The translations under genes and the position numbers were made by a program. The notes beneath the pieces were generated by a model. The model was not told the DNA's origin, did not search any database, and worked only from the letters and a program-made list of their open reading frames with translations. DNA of 64,000 nucleotides from JALHFZ01 sp964483085 (lineage in GTDB: Bacteria; Synergistota; Synergistia; Synergistales; Aminobacteriaceae), in assembly GCA_964483085.1 (NCBI GenBank), contig CAYZZX010000001.1:41905-105904 (forward strand), written 5' to 3'. Shown one piece after another: positions 59,715-64,000 of the stretch (position 1 is its first letter; each line of letters begins with the position of its first letter).

Positions 59715-61058
59715 ATGCGCTGCCTCTTCGGAACCGATGGCGTGAGGGATGTTGCCAACAGGGGGGATATGACCCCCGAAATGGCCCTTCGGCTCGGCCG
59801 CTCCTATGTCCTCTTTCTGACGGAGAGGGGAATTCCGCGGCCGAAGATCGGCCTCGGAAGAGATACGAGGCGCTCCGGACAGATGCTTGAAGCGGCCCTC
59901 GCCGCAGGCATGACCTCCGCAGGGGCCGATGTCTTTCTTCTCGGCGTTCTGCCCACTCCGGGGGTGAGTTTTTCCGTCAGGAACCTCGGGCTTCACGGCG
60001 GGGCAGTCATCAGCGCATCTCATAACCCGGCCGAATACAATGGAATAAAGTTTTTCGACGGAACGGGGTCGAAGCTCTCCGACGATATGGAGGGATCCAT
60101 CGAAGAATATATGGGGGACAACCTCACGGACGACTGGCGTCCTACAGGCGCCTCCGTGGGGGTGCTGCGGGAAGTCGATTCAGCGGCGGGCGATTACGGC
60201 AGGTGGGTGGCCTCTCTGTGGGGAGACGCGATCCCCTTTCCTCTTTCAGGAGCGGCGGACTTCGCCCACGGCGCAGTCTCGACCGTTGCCCCTTTCGTCT
60301 TTGAAGAGCTCGGTGGACGATGGACCTTTGTGGGAAACGCCCCAGACGGCCTCAATATCAATGAGGGCGTCGGGGTCATGAATATGGCCCACCTGTCCGC
60401 GGTAGTTCGGAGCCGCGCCCTGCCGGTGGGCATAGCCTACGACGGTGACGCTGATCGGGCCCTCCTGGTTGACGGTCGGGGGCGGATGCTTGACGGAGAC
60501 ATAATCCTGTGGGTTCTTGCCCGCTGGCTCGCCTCGGAGGGAAAGCTCGGTGCCGGGGTCGCCGCCACGGTTATGAGCAACATGGCTCTGGAGGAGCACC
60601 TTGCAGAAGAGCAAATAGCAGTCTTCCGGTGCCCCGTGGGAGACCGGTACGTCATGGAGACCATGATGACCCGGGGAGCTCTTCTCGGCGGAGAGCAGTC
60701 AGGGCACATCATCCTCTCCTCCCACATAAATACCGGAGACGGCCTCTGCACGGGACTCTTCTTTTTGAAGGCCTGCCTCGCCCTGGGTGAGGATATAGAT
60801 ACCCTCGTAGACCGCTACGCCCCCTGGCCCCAAATGCTGTGCAACGTGGAGATCTCGAGAAACATGAAGTTGTGCGGTGATTTTCTCTCGGCTATTTCTT
60901 CCAGCGAGGAGTGCCGTCTCGCCGGAGCGGGGAGGATCCTCATCCGTCCCTCCGGCACCGAACCCCTCCTCCGGGTGCTCGTAGAGGCCCGGGACAGACG
61001 CCTCATGGAGGAGATCTCTGAAAGACTCGTGAAGCAGATCAGAGAGAAGTGCCTCTGA
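59715..61058 (+). CDS. glmM: Phosphoglucosamine mutase
   Basis: Converts glucosamine-6-P to glucosamine-1-P. 447 residues: RCLFGTDGVRDVAN at the start, active serine in GGAVISASHNPAEYNG, metal loop AYDGDADRALLVD, sugar-binding GGEQSGHI and phosphate-binding RPSGTEPLLRVLVEA. The canonical VRG reads VRD here. I choose ATG 59715 (family N-terminus, GGTGG before it); ATG 59694 adds 7 residues. Confidence 0.94.
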   Translation: MRCLFGTDGVRDVANRGDMTPEMALRLGRSYVLFLTERGIPRPKIGLGRDTRRSGQMLEAALAAGMTSAGADVFLLGVLPTPGVSFSVRNLGLHGGAVISASHNPAEYNGIKFFDGTGSKLSDDMEGSIEEYMGDNLTDDWRPTGASVGVLREVDSAAGDYGRWVASLWGDAIPFPLSGAADFAHGAVSTVAPFVFEELGGRWTFVGNAPDGLNINEGVGVMNMAHLSAVVRSRALPVGIAYDGDADRALLVDGRGRMLDGDIILWVLARWLASEGKLGAGVAATVMSNMALEEHLAEEQIAVFRCPVGDRYVMETMMTRGALLGGEQSGHIILSSHINTGDGLCTGLFFLKACLALGEDIDTLVDRYAPWPQMLCNVEISRNMKLCGDFLSAISSSEECRLAGAGRILIRPSGTEPLLRVLVEARDRRLMEEISERLVKQIREKCL

Positions 61059-61087
61059 AAAAAATCACCCCGAAAGGCGGTTAATCC

Positions 61088-61972
61088 ATGGCACATGAAA
61101 TCAGAAAATGCCTCTTTCCCGTAGCCGGTCTCGGAACCCGCTTTCTGCCGGCCACCAAGGAAATCGCAAAGGAAATGCTTCCCCTCGTGGACCGGCCCAT
61201 CATCACCTACGGAGTGGAGGAGGCTCTCGCTGCGGGCTGCCGCGAGATGGTCATGATCACCGGACGGTCGAAGAAGGCCATCGAGGACTATTTCGACCGC
61301 TCCTTCGAGCTCGAGCATATGCTCAAATCGAGAAATAAAAACTCCCTTTACGATGAAGTGGTCACCATCGCCTCCATGGCCGTCTTCATCTATCTTCGCC
61401 AGCACAGCCCCCTCGGCCTCGGGCACGCCGTTCTCTGCGGTGAGCCGGTCTGCAGAGACGACCCCTTCGGCGTCATCCTTCCCGATGATGTCATGGTGGC
61501 AGATCCGTCAGTTCTTTCACAGCTCATCGCGGTGCAGCGGGAACGGGGAGGCTCGGTGATCGCCCTCGAAGAAGTTTCCCTCGCTGAGACATCCCGCTAC
61601 GGAGTCGTCTCGGCGGAAAAGGTGGAGGAGGGCGTATACCGCGTTCATGACATGGTGGAAAAACCGGGTCCCGAAAAGGCACCGAGCACTCTTGCCATCA
61701 TGGGGAGATATGTGCTGACCCCGACAGTTTTCTCCATACTGCAAAACCAGCAAAAAGGCGCCGGAGGAGAAATTCAGCTCACGGACGCCCTCCGCACCCT
61801 CGCCCGTACTGAACCGGTCTGGGGTGTGCTTTATAAAGGGCGCCGCTTCGACTGCGGTACCCAACCGGGATGGCTTTCGGCGAATATTCAGCTCGCCATG
61901 GACAACCCCCTATTGAGGGAGGTGGTGCTCGAGGCAGTGAAAATCAGCAGCAATTCCGAGCGGAGTAGATAA
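61088..61972 (+). CDS. galU: UTP-glucose-1-phosphate uridylyltransferase
   Basis: 294 residues, RmlA-like nucleotidyltransferase: CLFPVAGLGTRFLPATKEIAKEMLPLVDRPII, GHAVLCGEP, VILPDDVM, VEKPG and GGEIQLTDAL. Makes UDP-glucose. Ends one base before the glmS ribozyme, so both genes share a transcript. Confidence 0.94.
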   Translation: MAHEIRKCLFPVAGLGTRFLPATKEIAKEMLPLVDRPIITYGVEEALAAGCREMVMITGRSKKAIEDYFDRSFELEHMLKSRNKNSLYDEVVTIASMAVFIYLRQHSPLGLGHAVLCGEPVCRDDPFGVILPDDVMVADPSVLSQLIAVQRERGGSVIALEEVSLAETSRYGVVSAEKVEEGVYRVHDMVEKPGPEKAPSTLAIMGRYVLTPTVFSILQNQQKGAGGEIQLTDALRTLARTEPVWGVLYKGRRFDCGTQPGWLSANIQLAMDNPLLREVVLEAVKISSNSERSR

Positions 61973-61973
61973 A

Positions 61974-62110
61974 GCGCCAGGGCCGGCCCGTGGGTCGGCA
62001 GACGAGGTCGGAGGGTGTATCGATACATCGGCGGATACCTCCGGGGTTCACGAGAGACGGACCCGCAAAGCTCCTTCCTAAAAGGGGAGAGTAATCTCCC
62101 TCACAACGGT
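61974..62110 (+). ncRNA. glmS ribozyme-riboswitch
   Basis: Self-cleaving RNA activated by glucosamine-6-P. The segments match the consensus: GCGCCAG at 61974, GGCAGACGAGGT (about 62003), CGGCGGATACCTCCGG (62029-62044), CCGCAAAGC (62063-62071) and GAGAGTAATCTCCC (62087-62100). Cleavage is expected between A61973 and G61974, one base after the galU stop at 61970-61972. Cleavage leaves a 5'-OH messenger that is degraded, lowering GlmS when product is plentiful. Confidence 0.96.
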
Positions 62111-62156
62111 GGAGCATGTTTCTCTTTGTGGAAAGAAAAGGCGGTGCAGTTGCTCT

Positions 62157-63989
62157 ATGTGTGGAATCGTAGGATATGTAGGCCCCCGGAAGGTGAGCGA
62201 TGTCCTTCTTCGAGGTCTTGGTAGTCTTGAGTATCGCGGATATGACTCGGCGGGAATCGCCATAATGGATAGATCTGAAATGTACGTAGTGAAAGAAGTT
62301 GGGAAGGTTGCCGATCTCAAGGCTCTTCTCGAAACAACGCCCGTTGCCGGCACCGTGGGCATAGGCCATACCCGCTGGGCAACCCACGGCGGTGTAACGC
62401 AGCTCAACGCCCACCCCCATGAGGATCTCTCCTCCCAACTGGTGCTCGTCCACAACGGGATCGTTGAGAATTACCGTGAAATCCGAAAAGATCTTTCCTC
62501 CCGGAGAGAAGGAACCTATAAATCGGAGACAGATACGGAGGTCGTGGCCGAACTTCTTTCAAGCCTCTACCGGGGAAACATGGTCGAAGCCCTCACCGAG
62601 CTTCAGGGGCTCCTCAAGGGCTCATTCGCCCTCGCCATCATGTCCCGGGATGACCCGGACAAAATCTACTGCCTCCGACAGGGATCACCCCTCGTGGTGG
62701 GCACGACCGGCAAGGGAGAGACTCTCTGCGCCTCCGACGTTCCGGCGATCCTTCCCTACACCCAGGATATTGTCTATCTCGACGACGGTGATATCGCCGA
62801 GCTCTCCCTGGAGGGGATGCGGTTCTGGAACGCCAGCGGGGAGCTCACAGAAAAGAAAACATCCCGTATTGACTGGGACGTTTCCATGGTGGACAAGGGC
62901 GGCTACCCTCACTTCATGCTCAAGGAAATCAACGAACAGGGAGCGGTGCTCCGGAATTCCATGGCGAAGAGGATCGTCGATGAAAGGGTTGACCTCTCTG
63001 CGGAGTTGCCCTGGACGGAAGAGGATGTCAAGGGATGGAAAAAGCTGCACATCGTGGCCTGCGGCACCTCCTACTACGCGGGTCTGATAGCCGAACGCTT
63101 TCTCGAAAGGGTCACAGGCTTCGACATCCGGGTTGAAGTAGCGTCGGAATACCGCTACCGCACCATCTCGGGGAACCGGGAGACCCTCGCGGTCTTTGTC
63201 TCCCAGTCGGGAGAGACTGCGGATACGCTCGCAGCTGAACGGATCGTGAAAGCCCGAGGGGGACGCTGCCTTGCCGTGACGAACGTCATCGGCTCGACCC
63301 TTGCCCAGGAAGTGGATGACCTTCTTCAGCTCAAGGCGGGGCCCGAGATCGGCGTAGCTGCCACGAAGACCTTCATGGGGCAGATAGCGGTGCTGTATCT
63401 CCTTGCCATCTATCTCGGACGCCTCCAGGGAAAAATATCCAGGGAGCAGGAGCGTCTGTGGTGCCGGGAGCTTCTCGCCCTCCCCTACAAAGTTGAATCG
63501 ATCCTCCAGAGGCAGGGTGAACTTCAGGAGATAGCCGGTCTGTACACCGAGGCCCGGGACATCCTCTTCCTCGGGAGGGGGATTTCCTTTCCCATAGCCC
63601 TTGAAGGGGCCCTGAAGGTGAAGGAAACTTCCTATGTTCATGCCGAAGCTTACGCGGCAGGTGAACTGAAGCACGGCCCCATCGCTCTCCTTGATCCCAG
63701 GGTTCCCGTGGTGGTGGTCACCCCCAGGGATGATCTCTCCGAGAAGACCTTCTCGAGCATTCTTGAGATAAAGGCCCGGAAAGCCCCCGTCATCGCCATC
63801 GCCACCGAGGGAGATGACACTCTCGGCGATACGGCGGACCACATCTTCTTCGTTCCGCCCACGGCGGAGGAGTTCTCCCCCTTCCTCACGGTGGTTCCGC
63901 TGCAGCTCTTTGCCTATCATTTCGCCCGCTATCTCGGGTGCCATATCGACCAGCCTCGCAACCTCGCAAAATGCGTCACGGTTGAATAG
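62157..63989 (+). CDS. glmS: Glutamine-fructose-6-phosphate aminotransferase (isomerizing)
   Basis: Makes glucosamine-6-P. 610 residues: N-terminal nucleophile cysteine directly after Met (MCGIVGYVG), glutaminase domain (HTRWATHGGV), and two SIS domains (AKRIVDERVD, CGTSYYAGL, VSQSGETADTL, then GRGISFPIALEGALKVKETSYVHAEAYAAGELKHGPIALLD). ATG 62157 chosen; a start in the ribozyme region is rejected because the active Cys must follow the first Met. Regulated by the upstream ribozyme. Confidence 0.97.
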   Translation: MCGIVGYVGPRKVSDVLLRGLGSLEYRGYDSAGIAIMDRSEMYVVKEVGKVADLKALLETTPVAGTVGIGHTRWATHGGVTQLNAHPHEDLSSQLVLVHNGIVENYREIRKDLSSRREGTYKSETDTEVVAELLSSLYRGNMVEALTELQGLLKGSFALAIMSRDDPDKIYCLRQGSPLVVGTTGKGETLCASDVPAILPYTQDIVYLDDGDIAELSLEGMRFWNASGELTEKKTSRIDWDVSMVDKGGYPHFMLKEINEQGAVLRNSMAKRIVDERVDLSAELPWTEEDVKGWKKLHIVACGTSYYAGLIAERFLERVTGFDIRVEVASEYRYRTISGNRETLAVFVSQSGETADTLAAERIVKARGGRCLAVTNVIGSTLAQEVDDLLQLKAGPEIGVAATKTFMGQIAVLYLLAIYLGRLQGKISREQERLWCRELLALPYKVESILQRQGELQEIAGLYTEARDILFLGRGISFPIALEGALKVKETSYVHAEAYAAGELKHGPIALLDPRVPVVVVTPRDDLSEKTFSSILEIKARKAPVIAIATEGDDTLGDTADHIFFVPPTAEEFSPFLTVVPLQLFAYHFARYLGCHIDQPRNLAKCVTVE

Positions 63990-64000
63990 CAAGGGGTAGA

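Noticed and set aside
1..64000. CRISPR arrays, insertion sequences or prophage
   Set aside because: No spaced direct repeats, transposase, integrase or phage structural gene was recognised on either strand.

Overview
This window reads as chromosome from a member of the Synergistota, or a close relative. GC content is high, roughly 58-60% by eye. The clues are: a surface NHL-repeat protein ending in a glycine run, Cys and a hydrophobic/KKK tail that resembles the SYNERG-CTERM sorting signal; an orphan TAXI-type TRAP binding protein; a HutP-family protein; an ornithine/alanine-racemase-like enzyme; and a mixture of 'Gram-positive' RNA regulation (T-box, glmS ribozyme, L20-type leader) with diderm-style genes. 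The genus cannot be settled from this window.

Layout: 1-1590 holds the minus-strand hisZ-hisG pair (hisG cut by the left edge). 1758-5256 is radA-nfeD-stomatin. 5506-8928 is leuS-holA, facing rpsT (minus). 9388-14537 is dinG followed by the classic rpmH-rnpA-yidD-yidC-khpB block (without dnaA) and lgt. 14635-16065 is an HtrA protease. 16339-18989 is rpsO-pnp, then dut. 19464-23202 is T-box-thrS and infC-rpmI-rplT with its own attenuator. 23223-32171 is a long run, ktrB-ktrA-pheS-pheT-zapB-like-zapA-cvpA-mutS2.

From 32172 to about 36240 the style changes. There is a phospholipase-D-family gene with different codon use, a long non-coding stretch, the NHL surface protein interrupted by a 100-N assembly gap, doubtful small ORFs and an AT-rich rhodanese. 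This accessory segment lies between mutS2 and tRNA-Arg(CCG). After the tRNA come an AlaX-type editing protein, the TAXI binding protein (minus), the HutP-like regulator, rpmE, thyX, a DUF1385 membrane protein, prfA-prmC, a TrxB with a cysteine-less thioredoxin-like tail, a divergent PfkB kinase, fliS-flgN, an M48 protease, dnaX, dnaE, pyk, a Nudix hydrolase, nfo and a PLP racemase.

The right end (57594-63989) is cdaA-cdaR-glmM-galU-[glmS ribozyme]-glmS. It joins c-di-AMP synthesis to the amino-sugar precursor pathway: GlmS makes glucosamine-6-P and GlmM converts it to glucosamine-1-P. KtrAB, a usual c-di-AMP target, is also in the window.

Most of the window is core housekeeping. The less ordinary signals are regulatory: non-canonical start codons (AUA for infC, probably AUA for the M48 protease, CUG for mutS2), a ribozyme starting one base after the galU stop, a structured leuS leader, and several enzymes with altered active-site motifs. 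I did not find a convincing wholly new multi-gene system.
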